DNA from: Tenacibaculum sp. M341
GTDB taxonomy: Bacteria; Bacteroidota; Bacteroidia; Flavobacteriales; Flavobacteriaceae
NCBI RefSeq assembly: GCF_004337695.1
Contig: NZ_SJXJ01000002.1
Coordinates: forward strand, 1-64,000
Direction of reading: 5' to 3'
DNA: 64,000 bases
Shown: positions 1-7,649 of the stretch, piece by piece
Layout of the letters: every line of letters begins with the position of its first letter
Position numbering within the stretch: the first letter of the stretch is position 1
The notes under the pieces: model-generated
Database searches by the model: none
Told to the model about the DNA's origin: nothing
Seen by the model: only the letters and a program-made list of their open reading frames with translations
Program-made: the position numbers and the translations under genes

Positions 1-95
1 GTAATTAATAACTCTGGTAGTATAAATTTTAAAACCTCTAGTGATAATTCCAAGTAATAATCTATTTTTTACAAAAATCAACATTCTATTTTAAT

Positions 96-917
96 TCACA
101 CACAACTTTTGGGATTGATCCGTAATAAGTTTTTAGCTTCTTCTACTAAAAATAAATTAATTTGATCTTTAGTAGTAGTACCAGTTTCTATTTTTATAGT
201 ATCGCTCATGTAGCGATGACTAACATTTAATTGTTGAGCCATCCATTCAACAGTTGGTATACCTTCTTCAGCAAACAAATTATTGTCAAAGTAAGTATTT
301 AAAATTTCTTTAAATTTAGTGATAAGAGTTTTGTTAATATCAGCACGATTCAAAAATTGCCTTTTATAAAAACGATCTGCATAGTTTAACAATGTTTCTA
401 ATTGAGAAATAATAATTTTTTTACTAAACTCATCCTGATTGTTATGATATTCTATTTGAATGCTTTTAAAAATATCTTTTATTATTTGTTCTTCTTTAGG
501 AGATAGGTGCAGGGCTTCGTTTACATTGTAGTTAAAGAAATTATACTTTTTAATTTCTTCATAAATAGGAAAAGTTCTAATGTAATCTTTGTGAAAAGCA
601 ATATGAAAACTCTCAGAACTGTAAGTTATATTATTAAATGATAGAGTTTGATTTGGTGCTGTAAATAATAAAGATCCGTTTGTACAATCATATTTTGTTC
701 TGCCGTATGAAATTTCTCCAGAAATTATATTTTTAAGACTGATAGTATAAAATTGACAATTGGTTTCTATAGGTTCATCTAGTGCATATGCCTCACAATT
801 TGCTTTCTCATTTTCATCAAGTTGATTGTGCATTATACTAAATAGTGGGTTCTCTGGAGCTTGTAAATTAAAATAAGCATGAAAATCACTAATATTATCA
901 AATTTAAAACTTGGCAT
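96..917 (-). CDS. AraC-type regulator lacking its second HTH
   Basis: The N-terminal ~160 residues look like the cupin-like sensor part of flavobacterial AraC-family regulators. From about residue 205 the DNA-binding part begins (segment IPTVEWMAQQLNVSHRYMS matches the first helix-turn-helix). The protein then stops after LLRINPKSCV, about 30-40 residues before a normal AraC domain ends, so the second helix-turn-helix is missing. The bases after the TGA (1-95) do not restore it in any reverse frame that I can read. It lies 38 bp downstream of the metallo-hydrolase gene on the same strand and may be its operon partner. It may be a decaying regulator or a variant; binding as a normal AraC activator is doubtful. 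Confidence 0.75.
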   Translation of the reverse strand: MPSFKFDNISDFHAYFNLQAPENPLFSIMHNQLDENEKANCEAYALDEPIETNCQFYTISLKNIISGEISYGRTKYDCTNGSLLFTAPNQTLSFNNITYSSESFHIAFHKDYIRTFPIYEEIKKYNFFNYNVNEALHLSPKEEQIIKDIFKSIQIEYHNNQDEFSKKIIISQLETLLNYADRFYKRQFLNRADINKTLITKFKEILNTYFDNNLFAEEGIPTVEWMAQQLNVSHRYMSDTIKIETGTTTKDQINLFLVEEAKNLLRINPKSCV

Positions 918-955
918 TATTTACAATTTTAAAAACATTTAAATTTACTGTTTAT

Positions 956-2095
956 TTAGTACTTAGACCACCAGTTTGTTTGTTCTAGGGTTTCATCTTC
1001 TAAAATTATCGATTTTCCTATTTCAGGAATTATCAAGGCTACATTAAGTTCTTCTGCTTTTTTAACAACTCTCTGTATAGGGTCGGTCCATGAGTGTTGT
1101 GCTAATTTGAAGGCGCCCCAGTGTATTGGCATCATTTTTTTTGCCTTTATATCAATGCTAGCTTGAGCTGTTTCTTCAGGAAACATATGAATTTCTGACC
1201 ATAGCTCGTTGTATTGTCCACATTCCATCATGGCAAAATCAAAAGGACCATGAATGTTTCCTATTTCTTTAAAATGAGGTCCATATCCACTGTCTCCACT
1301 AAAGAATATTTTTTCGTTTTCAGATTTTACTATCCAAGAGCACCATAGTGTTTTATCTCTATCACCTAATCCTCTTCCTGAAAAATGTTGAGATGGAGTA
1401 CTTACAAAAGTTAAGTTTTCAAAAGTCGTTTCTTGCCACCAATCAAGCTCGGTAATTTTATCTTCTTTAACTCCCCAAGTTTTTAAATGATTGCTTAAGC
1501 CTAACAGCGTAAAAAACTTATCAACTTTATGCTTTAATTTTTTGATAGACTCGTAGTCTAAATGATCATAATGATCATGAGATATTAAAACAGCATCTAT
1601 TTTTGATAGTTTTTCAATTTCAATTGGTAATTCTTTACTGAAACGCTTATTTCCTAATAATGGATGAGGTGCAGGAACATCACTAAACATAGGATCTATC
1701 AAAATATTTTTTCCTTCTATTTGAAATAAAAAAGCCGAATGACCAAACCAAATAAAACGAGTTTTTGAGCTTTTATAATCTGCGATATTTATAGAGTCTG
1801 TTTTCTGAATTTGGATTGCTGATTTAGGTAAAGCATTTGGGATGCTTTTAAACATGCCTCCAATAGCTTTAAAGATATCGCCAGCACTCATTTCTTGTTT
1901 AACTCCACCTAAGTTTACAAACTTTCCATCTTTATTGTTTGGAGATTTAGCATATTTTTTTTGTTGTTCTTTAGAAGCACTTCCTCCAAATTGTGGACTT
2001 AAGTTTACAAACAAAACTCCGGTAAATACTATAACAGTTACAACTATTCCTATAAATACTAACATTCTTTTTATGATTTTACGTATCGTTTTCAT
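956..2095 (-). CDS. Membrane-anchored MBL-fold metallohydrolase (NAPE-PLD/UlaG-like)
   Basis: A hydrophobic N-terminal segment at about residues 10-30 anchors the protein. The metallo-beta-lactamase fold starts near residue 110 (WFGHSAFLFQIEGKNILIDP) and has the dinuclear metal motif H173-D-H-Y-D-H178. Further ligands are likely in SGDSGYG, and the late histidine in MPIHWGAF fits. The order and spacing match the family containing NAPE-hydrolysing phospholipase D and UlaG-like lactonases. The substrate cannot be told from sequence. A -7 box TAACTTTG lies upstream at 2177-2184 on the reverse strand. The truncated AraC gene follows on the same strand. Confidence 0.85.
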   Translation of the reverse strand: MKTIRKIIKRMLVFIGIVVTVIVFTGVLFVNLSPQFGGSASKEQQKKYAKSPNNKDGKFVNLGGVKQEMSAGDIFKAIGGMFKSIPNALPKSAIQIQKTDSINIADYKSSKTRFIWFGHSAFLFQIEGKNILIDPMFSDVPAPHPLLGNKRFSKELPIEIEKLSKIDAVLISHDHYDHLDYESIKKLKHKVDKFFTLLGLSNHLKTWGVKEDKITELDWWQETTFENLTFVSTPSQHFSGRGLGDRDKTLWCSWIVKSENEKIFFSGDSGYGPHFKEIGNIHGPFDFAMMECGQYNELWSEIHMFPEETAQASIDIKAKKMMPIHWGAFKLAQHSWTDPIQRVVKKAEELNVALIIPEIGKSIILEDETLEQTNWWSKY

Positions 2096-2176
2096 TTTAG
2101 TTTTAAACGAGTTTTATTTTCTCGATTATAACATTATGTTTTTTACAGAAAAAATAACTCTTTAATTTATAGGATG

Positions 2177-2184
2177 CAAAGTTA
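2177..2184 (-). promoter_or_regulatory. Bacteroidota -7 promoter element
   Basis: Reverse-strand TAACTTTG matches the Bacteroidota consensus TAnnTTTG, 82 bp upstream of the metallohydrolase start. No clear TTTG -33 element is seen at the expected spacing, so the call is moderate. Confidence 0.45.
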
Positions 2185-2274
2185 CCTTCAGTAGTAAATT
2201 TTAAAATTAAACTTTTTGGTATTAAACTTATACGTTTTGGGAATTATTAGTTTTAATAAGTGTTTATAAATAGT

Positions 2275-2303
2275 AAAAAGCATCGCAAATAGCGATGCTT
2301 TTT
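2275..2303 (-). terminator. Intrinsic terminator after the CBS gene
   Basis: Perfect 12-bp inverted repeat, AAAAAGCATCGC and GCGATGCTTTTT, with a 5-nt loop. It sits 25 bp after the CBS gene stop and ends in a T run on the reverse strand. It closes the USP-CBS transcription unit and separates it from the metallohydrolase promoter. Confidence 0.85.
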
Positions 2304-2327
2304 GATGGTATGAATTGTAGTAGTTTA

Positions 2328-2747
2328 TCAGTATTTATTGGCAAGTTCTTTAGCTAAGTCAGTGGTGCTAATTATGCCAATTAAAATACCATTGTCAACA
2401 ACTGGTAATGCATGGAATTTTTTTTCTGATAACATTTGTGCTGCATGTTTTATAGTATTTTTACTATTTACAAAGGTCACATTCTCTGTCATTACTTGTT
2501 TTACAGTGAAAATAGGTTGTAGTACCACATCTACTTCTGTTTGATATTTCTGTACAGCTTCAGTACAACTTACTCTCATTAAATCAGTATAACTTAACAT
2601 TCCAATGATTTTGTTGTTTTCAACCACAGGTAAATGTCTTATTTGATAGCGTTCAAATAATTCTTCAGCTTTGGTTAAATTATCTTCAGGATTTAATGTA
2701 AAAACATTGTGAGTCATGATTTCAGACACAAGTTCTCTTTTTTGCAT
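2328..2747 (-). CDS. Tandem CBS-domain protein
   Basis: This 139-residue protein consists of two CBS motifs, about residues 8-62 (VSEIMTHNVFTLNPEDNL) and 78-136 (VKQVMTENVTFVNSKNTIK). Such Bateman modules bind adenosyl nucleotides and act as energy sensors, usually on a partner protein. No effector domain is fused. It follows the universal stress gene by 19 bp and is probably co-transcribed with it from the CRP/FNR-type promoter at 3627-3669. This suggests a role in the same stress or low-oxygen response; that role is inference. Confidence 0.85.
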   Translation of the reverse strand: MQKRELVSEIMTHNVFTLNPEDNLTKAEELFERYQIRHLPVVENNKIIGMLSYTDLMRVSCTEAVQKYQTEVDVVLQPIFTVKQVMTENVTFVNSKNTIKHAAQMLSEKKFHALPVVDNGILIGIISTTDLAKELANKY

Positions 2748-2766
2748 ACTATTTTTTTGAAAGTTG

Positions 2767-3600
2767 TTATATTTTAATTGTTAGTACAGGTAGTGAAGCA
2801 TGATTTACGACATCTTCAGCAATACTTCCTTCAAAAAAGTGTTCTATCCCATGTTTACCATGTGTAGGCATTACAATTAAATCGTTATTATTAGATCTTG
2901 CGTACTCTAAAATACCATCTTCAATATTAAAGTCTGATACTTCTACTGTTTTAGGATGTTTTTCATTTTGGATACTGATTTTATTTAAAAATCGTGTAAT
3001 TCTCTCTTCTTTTTCCTTAGTAGTTCTAAATTTAGTTCCAGGTGTATTAACATATACCAATTGTAAGTCGCATTCAAAAAGATCTAAAATTTGTTTAGCT
3101 TGCTTGTAAGGTTCAATAAAATCATCAGAAAAATCACAAGCAAAAATCGCTTTTTTAAAGGTGTTTGAAATTGGTAAACCTTTTATTACTAATACAGGTA
3201 TGGTTGAGTTTCTAACAACCACCTCAGTATTTGATCCAACAAATATTTCTCTTATTCCAGAAACACCTTGAGATGACATAATAATAATATCAGCATTTTC
3301 TTCAATCGCTATTTTATGAAAGTCTGTAAAACTTTTATAATGATGAATTATAGGAGTTACTTTTATGTTAGAGATGTATGGTTTGTTTAAAAAATCATTG
3401 AATTTTTGTTCTGCTATTTTAAACTGAAAAGCTGCTTGTTCTTTAATATACGATTGAGATACAGTCATTACTGCGCTAGATAATTCTAGCATATGTACAA
3501 CAATAATTTCTGCTTCATGTTTTTTAGCAAAATATGAAGCTGTTCTTAAAGCGTTTTCTGAATTCAAAGAGAAATCTACGGGTACTATTATTTTTTTCAT
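2767..3600 (-). CDS. Tandem universal stress protein (UspA family)
   Basis: Two Usp domains are fused, about residues 1-142 and 148-277. Each ends in the family motif: GSNTEVVVRNSTIPVLVIK in the first and GSIAEDVVNHASLPVLTI in the second. The nucleotide-binding G-x2-G-x9-G pattern is partly kept. Tandem Usp proteins in Bacteroidota respond to energy stress and oxygen limitation. The gene has its own promoter, with a CRP/FNR-type box at 3658-3669 and a -7 box at 3627-3634, so it is likely a direct target of the adjacent response regulator. The CBS gene follows. Confidence 0.9.
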   Translation of the reverse strand: MKKIIVPVDFSLNSENALRTASYFAKKHEAEIIVVHMLELSSAVMTVSQSYIKEQAAFQFKIAEQKFNDFLNKPYISNIKVTPIIHHYKSFTDFHKIAIEENADIIIMSSQGVSGIREIFVGSNTEVVVRNSTIPVLVIKGLPISNTFKKAIFACDFSDDFIEPYKQAKQILDLFECDLQLVYVNTPGTKFRTTKEKEERITRFLNKISIQNEKHPKTVEVSDFNIEDGILEYARSNNNDLIVMPTHGKHGIEHFFEGSIAEDVVNHASLPVLTIKI

Positions 3601-3626
3601 TGTAGAGAGATTTAATATTTACAATG

Positions 3627-3669
3627 TAAAATTATAGATCGCTCTGAAAGAAAACTATGACATTGGTCA
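3627..3669 (-). promoter_or_regulatory. CRP/FNR-type box plus -7 element for the stress genes
   Basis: The dyad TGACATTGGTCA (3658-3669; outer pair A/T also complementary) fits the CRP/FNR pattern TGAn-N4-nTCA. The reverse-strand -7 element TAATTTTA lies at 3627-3634. Centre-to-centre distance is 33 bp, which puts the box at about -41, the class II activator position. The same arrangement and the same 33-bp distance occur at 6034-6076 and 6510-6552. Confidence 0.65.
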
Positions 3670-3688
3670 TGTTAAACAGTAGGATAGA

Positions 3689-4744
3689 TTACTCTACCAT
3701 TTTTAAGGCTTTAAGATCTATTATTTTAATATTACGTCCTTCAATTTCTATAATTCCTTGTTTTTTTAATTTAGAAATACTTCGTATTAAAGTTTCTGTA
3801 GCAATACCAGCAACACTAGCTAAATCGTGTCTGGCTATTCTAATAATATCATCAGGATTTTTATTCATTCTTTCAGCAAACTTTAATAAAGTATCGGCAG
3901 TTTTTTTGTGCACCGAGTTGTATGCCATGTCTAACAACTGCTCTTTTACATCTTTTAAATTATCCGCTAGTAAATCAACCAAAGCCAATACAACTTTATG
4001 GTTTTTGTGTAATACTTCTATTAAAGTAGATTTTTTAACACCAACTAATTGAGTTGCTTCAATAGCAATAGCGGTCTCTTGATAAGGTATGTTTTGAAGA
4101 AAAGAAGTGTAGCCAAATAAATCATCTTCCTTGTGTAAGGAAGTGGTTAATACTTTTCCTTGTTCATTAAGTTTAGAGCATTTTATAGTTCCTTTAGTAA
4201 CTAAATAAATGTAATTTGAATTATCTCCTTCTGCGTAAACTTGTGCTTCTTTTTGAAATGAAAAAGAGGTACCATTATCATCAAAAAAGTTTTTTAAATC
4301 GTTTAAGTCTCTTAGTTCTTCCTCTTCACTAACAGTTTTTTCAGTTATTTGAAGTCTTTGTTCTTGTAAAATAGACGATTTGGCTAATCTGCTTTCAATA
4401 GCACTTATCAGTTCTTCTTCGGTAAAAGGTTTGGTAATATAATCATCTGCACCTAAGTTCATTCCTTTTCTAACATCACTTCGTTCGGTTTTAGCAGAAA
4501 GAAAAATGAAAGGAATAAATTGTGTTTTTGGGTTTTTAGATAATGTTTCTAAAACACCGTAGCCATCTACTTCAGGCATCATAATATCACAAATAATAAT
4601 ATCTGGTAATTCATTTATTGCTGCTGTAATACCTAATTTACCATTGGCAGCGGTAATTACATCATAATTATCGGTAAGTTCTAATAATTCAGCTGTATTT
4701 TCTCTTAAAGTTACATCGTCTTCAATAAGTAGTATTTTTTTCAT
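3689..4744 (-). CDS. Response regulator with receiver, cNMP-binding and CRP-type HTH domains
   Basis: Residues 1-118 are a receiver domain with the acidic pocket (E8, D9, D10), phospho-acceptor D53 in IICDIMMPE, and the conserved lysine in ADDYITKPFT. Residues about 140-270 are a cyclic-nucleotide-binding-type beta-roll (AEGDNSNYIYLVTKGTIK). Residues about 275-345 are a CRP/FNR winged helix (RHDLASVAGIATETLIRSISKLKKQGII). This is a FixJ-style input fused to a FixK-style output in one chain. The N-terminal cysteine cluster of iron-sulfur FNR proteins is absent, so sensing should come through the kinase. Its start overlaps the kinase stop by 4 bp (ATGA), which implies translational coupling. 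Confidence 0.9.
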   Translation of the reverse strand: MKKILLIEDDVTLRENTAELLELTDNYDVITAANGKLGITAAINELPDIIICDIMMPEVDGYGVLETLSKNPKTQFIPFIFLSAKTERSDVRKGMNLGADDYITKPFTEEELISAIESRLAKSSILQEQRLQITEKTVSEEEELRDLNDLKNFFDDNGTSFSFQKEAQVYAEGDNSNYIYLVTKGTIKCSKLNEQGKVLTTSLHKEDDLFGYTSFLQNIPYQETAIAIEATQLVGVKKSTLIEVLHKNHKVVLALVDLLADNLKDVKEQLLDMAYNSVHKKTADTLLKFAERMNKNPDDIIRIARHDLASVAGIATETLIRSISKLKKQGIIEIEGRNIKIIDLKALKMVE

Positions 4745-5988
4745 ATTTCAGCTTTGTTAGGGATGTTAACGGTAAAGGTTGAACCAACATTTTCTTCACT
4801 TATAAATGATATAGATCCGCCTAAATTTTCTAAATGACTTTTAACTATGTTTAAACCAATACCAGTACCTTGATTTAATAACACATTTTCGGCTCTAAAA
4901 TAACGTTGAAAAATGTTTTTTTGATCTTTTTCAGGAATTCCAAAACCTTCATCTTTCACATTAATAATAGTATTTGTTGGAGTTTGAGAAACCGTAATGG
5001 TAATGGACGTGCTTTCTGACGAATATTTTACAGCATTACTTAATAAATTGGAAAAAGTAAGGTCTAATATTTTTTGATCTTGTGTTAGTGTAATGTTTTC
5101 TAAATTAGATGAACAAGAAACTTGTTGACCAGGTTTAAGAATAAGATTTACACTAGTAATTGCTTCTTTAATTACGTTGTCTAAATCAAAAGTTGTGATG
5201 TTATATTTTATTTCACCTTTTTCTAATTTTTCTACAGATAAGAAATCATTTAAAATATTATTTAAATAATGAACCTTATTTTTTATTACAGAAAGATGTT
5301 TTTCTCTTCTTTCTTGTTGTTCAGTAAGTTTATATTTTGATAATAACATTGTAGACGTTAAAATTCCACTTAAAGGAGTTTTAAATTCATGAGATACTAA
5401 CGATAAAAATTTGGTTTTAAGTTCGTTTAATTCTCTTTCTCTTTTTAAAGCGGTTTTAACTTTGTTTTCTGCAGCAATCCTTTTTTGGTTTTCATCATCA
5501 AGCTGTTGATTCATCTTTTCAAGTTCATCAACTGTTTTACTTAAGCTTTTGGTACGTTCTATTACTTTGTTTTCTAGCTTGGTATTTAATTCAAGAATTT
5601 CAAGTTCTTGGTGTTTTCTCAAAGAAATATCTATTATCAAAGCCATGATGTATTTTTCTCCTTGAATTTCAAAAGGATTTAATCCAGCTTCAATAGGAAA
5701 AACGTTTCCGTTTTTATGAGCCGCATATAAATCTCTTCCATGTCCCATTTGTCTTTTTTGTCTAGCTTTTAAAAAAGAACTCACATGTTTGTCATGATCT
5801 TTTTTATATTTTTTAGGAATAAGAATATCTAAGTGTTCATCAATCAATTCGTCGGTATTATAACCAAACATTTCTTCAGCAGATGAGTTAATCGCTTTGA
5901 TTTTTTGAGTGTTATCAACAACAATAACAGCTTCAGATACAGCTTCAAAAAGGGTGTCAAAAATAATCTTACCTTCTTTGTTAATCAT
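4741..5988 (-). CDS. PAS-domain sensor histidine kinase, FixL-like
   Basis: One PAS domain (residues about 10-125) precedes a coiled coil (about 130-185), a HisKA domain with H200 in LVSHEFKTP, and a HATPase domain with N and G boxes (FSNLLSNAVKYSS, DEGFGIPEKD, GTGIGLNIV). There is no signal peptide or membrane segment, so it is a soluble sensor. The PAS segment DHDKHV (H65) followed by MGHGRDL and FPIE resembles the FixL haem PAS around its haem-ligand histidine. Oxygen or haem sensing is therefore plausible but not shown. It is translationally coupled to the receiver-CRP regulator. Confidence 0.9.
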   Translation of the reverse strand: MINKEGKIIFDTLFEAVSEAVIVVDNTQKIKAINSSAEEMFGYNTDELIDEHLDILIPKKYKKDHDKHVSSFLKARQKRQMGHGRDLYAAHKNGNVFPIEAGLNPFEIQGEKYIMALIIDISLRKHQELEILELNTKLENKVIERTKSLSKTVDELEKMNQQLDDENQKRIAAENKVKTALKRERELNELKTKFLSLVSHEFKTPLSGILTSTMLLSKYKLTEQQERREKHLSVIKNKVHYLNNILNDFLSVEKLEKGEIKYNITTFDLDNVIKEAITSVNLILKPGQQVSCSSNLENITLTQDQKILDLTFSNLLSNAVKYSSESTSITITVSQTPTNTIINVKDEGFGIPEKDQKNIFQRYFRAENVLLNQGTGIGLNIVKSHLENLGGSISFISEENVGSTFTVNIPNKAEI

Positions 5989-6033
5989 AAAATGAATTTT
6001 ACATAAAGATAAATTTTATTGCGATACTATAAC

Positions 6034-6076
6034 TGATATTTATCATTTATTAAGCCTTAGTTGCTTTGTAATTTTG
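6034..6076 (+). promoter_or_regulatory. CRP/FNR-type box plus -7 element for the first TerB-like gene
   Basis: TGATATTTATCA (6034-6045) is a perfect match to the FNR core TGAT-N4-ATCA. The -7 element TAATTTTG is at 6069-6076. Centre distance is 33 bp, the same as at the other two sites nearby. The box lies in the divergent region with the kinase gene and may also autoregulate it. Confidence 0.7.
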
Positions 6077-6092
6077 ACTAGAACATATAAGT

Positions 6093-6512
6093 ATGATGGA
6101 AACAAATAAGTTAAACATAAAGTTTTATCAAAATATAGCTAAGGTGTTTTATGCAGTAGCCAAAGCTGACCATGTTATTCATGTAAATGAAGTAAAGGTA
6201 TTAAAAAAAGTAGTAAAAGATAAGTGGTTAATGATAGATGAAACATATGATGTTTTTGGTACTGATACAGCTTATCAAATAGAAATTGTTTTTGATTGGT
6301 TACATAGTAAGAATGCTACAGCTGATGATTGTTTTGATGATTTTGTAACGTATTACTATAACTATCCTTATTTTTTTACAAGTCAGGTAAAAAAGTTGAT
6401 TATAGAAACATGTTCTCTTATAGCAAATGCGTTTAGAGGAACAAATAAATCTGAGTTGTTGATTATAGAAAAATTAGAGACCACACTCGAGAATTTAAAT
6501 TTCACAAAATGA
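6093..6512 (+). CDS. Small TerB-like helical protein
   Basis: This 139-residue soluble protein is probably all-helical. The opening FYQNIAKVFYAVAKADHVIHVNEVKVLKKVV is typical of the TerB/tellurite-resistance-B-like fold, in which acidic and histidine residues at a helix turn (AKADHVIHVNE) may bind metal. The function of such stand-alone proteins is unknown. The gene lies under a CRP/FNR-type promoter, next to a second small protein of the same kind. ATG at 6093 starts 17 bp after the -7 box, giving a very short leader. Confidence 0.7.
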   Translation: MMETNKLNIKFYQNIAKVFYAVAKADHVIHVNEVKVLKKVVKDKWLMIDETYDVFGTDTAYQIEIVFDWLHSKNATADDCFDDFVTYYYNYPYFFTSQVKKLIIETCSLIANAFRGTNKSELLIIEKLETTLENLNFTK

Positions 6513-6552
6513 TAATTGTCATAGTTCTTTGTTTATCATTGGTTTAATTTTG
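6510..6552 (+). promoter_or_regulatory. CRP/FNR-type box plus -7 element for the second TerB-like gene
   Basis: TGATAATTGTCA (6510-6521) is followed by -7 element TAATTTTG (6545-6552), again with 33 bp between centres. It overlaps the stop codon of the first TerB-like gene. Transcription should start near 6558, which argues against a TTG start at 6555. Confidence 0.65.
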
Positions 6553-6581
6553 AATTGTATTCACCAGAAAACGTTAAAATT

Positions 6582-6929
6582 ATGGAAGCACTAACAAAAA
6601 TTAAAACAAATTGGAATCACGAAGAGTTAAAAGCTTATACATTGATTTATTGTATGAATGCTGATGTGAAAGTGATTGATAAAGAAGTTGAAACAATACT
6701 TAGTTCTGTAAATGAAAGTATTTATGAAAAAATGGTAGAAGAATTTTCGAAAGACAATGATTTTGAGAGTATTCAGAAAATTAGCAACACAGTTAAAGAT
6801 TTGAATTACACAAAAGATCAAATACAATCACTATTTGATGAGATACGAAAAGTTTTTTATGCCGATAATGAACTTTCAATCATGGAAAGAAATATTGCAT
6901 TAGGTTTAAAAAGAGTTTTAGGTTTTTAA
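6582..6929 (+). CDS. Second small TerB-like helical protein
   Basis: The protein is about 115 residues and predicted helical (EELKAYTLIYCMNADVKVIDKEVETIL, with a shared A-D-x-V-I pattern with the upstream gene). Its C-terminal half repeats the motif as YADNELSIMERNIALGLKRVLG. It looks like a divergent relative of the preceding protein. I chose the ATG at 6582 rather than the in-frame TTG at 6555, because the -7 box ends at 6552 and the transcript would begin at about the TTG. It has its own CRP/FNR-type promoter. Function unknown. Confidence 0.65.
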   Translation: MEALTKIKTNWNHEELKAYTLIYCMNADVKVIDKEVETILSSVNESIYEKMVEEFSKDNDFESIQKISNTVKDLNYTKDQIQSLFDEIRKVFYADNELSIMERNIALGLKRVLGF

Positions 6930-7107
6930 GAAGGAAAAAATGACAGTTCAATTGTTAATATTCTTTTAAAAAGTAAAATCGTTTTAACGGATGATTAACA
7001 GTTGATGGTCACTTTGACATTCAATTACAATTGGTATAAGATTGGTAGTTTATTTAGAAGAAGATTTTATGAATTATTAATTTTTAAAAAACTTAAAAAT
7101 CTAGATT

Positions 7108-7254
7108 ATGGAAAAAACTAAAGTAAAATTCTTAGGTAAAGAAAATAATAATTTCAAGGTTAAATTTCCTTATTTAAATGTTCCTGTAATACTCAATAAG
7201 TATTATTTCAATAAAATGCGTAATAGTGATGAATATGTGTTTACAAATATTTAA
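7108..7254 (+). CDS. Small basic protein, 48 residues, unknown
   Basis: An ATG-to-TAA reading frame of 48 codons encodes MEKTKVKFLGKENNNFKVKF and ends with NSDEYVFTNI. It is rich in Lys, Phe and Asn and has no membrane segment. It lies alone, 180 bp after the second TerB-like gene. A loose promoter-like pair is seen upstream: TTTG at 7013-7016 and TAAGATTG at 7037-7044. I do not recognise the family. Codon use looks like that of neighbouring genes, but coding status is uncertain. Confidence 0.4.
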   Translation: MEKTKVKFLGKENNNFKVKFPYLNVPVILNKYYFNKMRNSDEYVFTNI

Positions 7255-7395
7255 AAACACACGTTTGTAATTAATCGATATGTTAAAAATAAGTGAAAAT
7301 GCAGGCTTTTTATAGGTAAAGATTAAACCTCTTTAAAAAAAAGAAGTCAAAATAATAATAACCAAAACAATACAGTAAATAGGGGATTGTTTACA

Positions 7396-7441
7396 AAATG
7401 CAGGAAGGAGTGAGTTTGTGGTTACAACTCTTCCTGCATTT
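7396..7441. repeat. Hairpin, 12-bp perfect stem
   Basis: AAATGCAGGAAG and CTTCCTGCATTT are perfect inverted repeats separated by 22 nt. It sits in the gene-free stretch 7255-7649 and may be a terminator for the small ORF at 7108 or part of an untranslated RNA. Confidence 0.6.
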
Positions 7442-7549
7442 AAAAAATAAATACAAATTTAAGAATATGAAGTTTGAGTAATCAATAATATCAAAAATAC
7501 TTTTCTCCAGAGACGTTTGGAGATAGTTTTTCTTTTTCATAGCAATTTT

Positions 7550-7577
7550 CCAAACCCACTCATTTGAGTGGGTTTGG
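7550..7577. terminator. Strong hairpin, 13-bp perfect stem
   Basis: CCAAACCCACTCA and TGAGTGGGTTTGG are perfect inverted repeats 2 nt apart, followed by TTTTTAATG. It is GC-rich for this genome and is probably a bidirectional terminator. Confidence 0.7.
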
Positions 7578-7610
7578 TTTTTAATGTTACTAAAATTAGT
7601 ATATAAAAGC

Positions 7611-7645
7611 AAAAGACTATCTATAAAAATAGATAGCCTTTTTTA
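7611..7645. terminator. Terminator after the EF-G paralogue
   Basis: CTATCTAT (7617-7624) and ATAGATAG (7629-7636) form a stem with a 4-nt loop. T-rich tracts flank both sides, so it can act in both directions. It ends the EF-G gene on the reverse strand and any transcript from 7108 on the forward strand. The rest of 7255-7649 shows no gene I can support. Confidence 0.75.
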
Positions 7646-7649
7646 ATGT

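Noticed and set aside
1842-2165. 107-codon forward frame antisense to the metallohydrolase
   Set aside because: It is antisense to a well-supported gene, with composition of a translated complement.
7391-7612. 73-codon reverse-strand frame
   Set aside because: It runs across two strong hairpins and has no family resemblance; the hairpins explain the sequence better.
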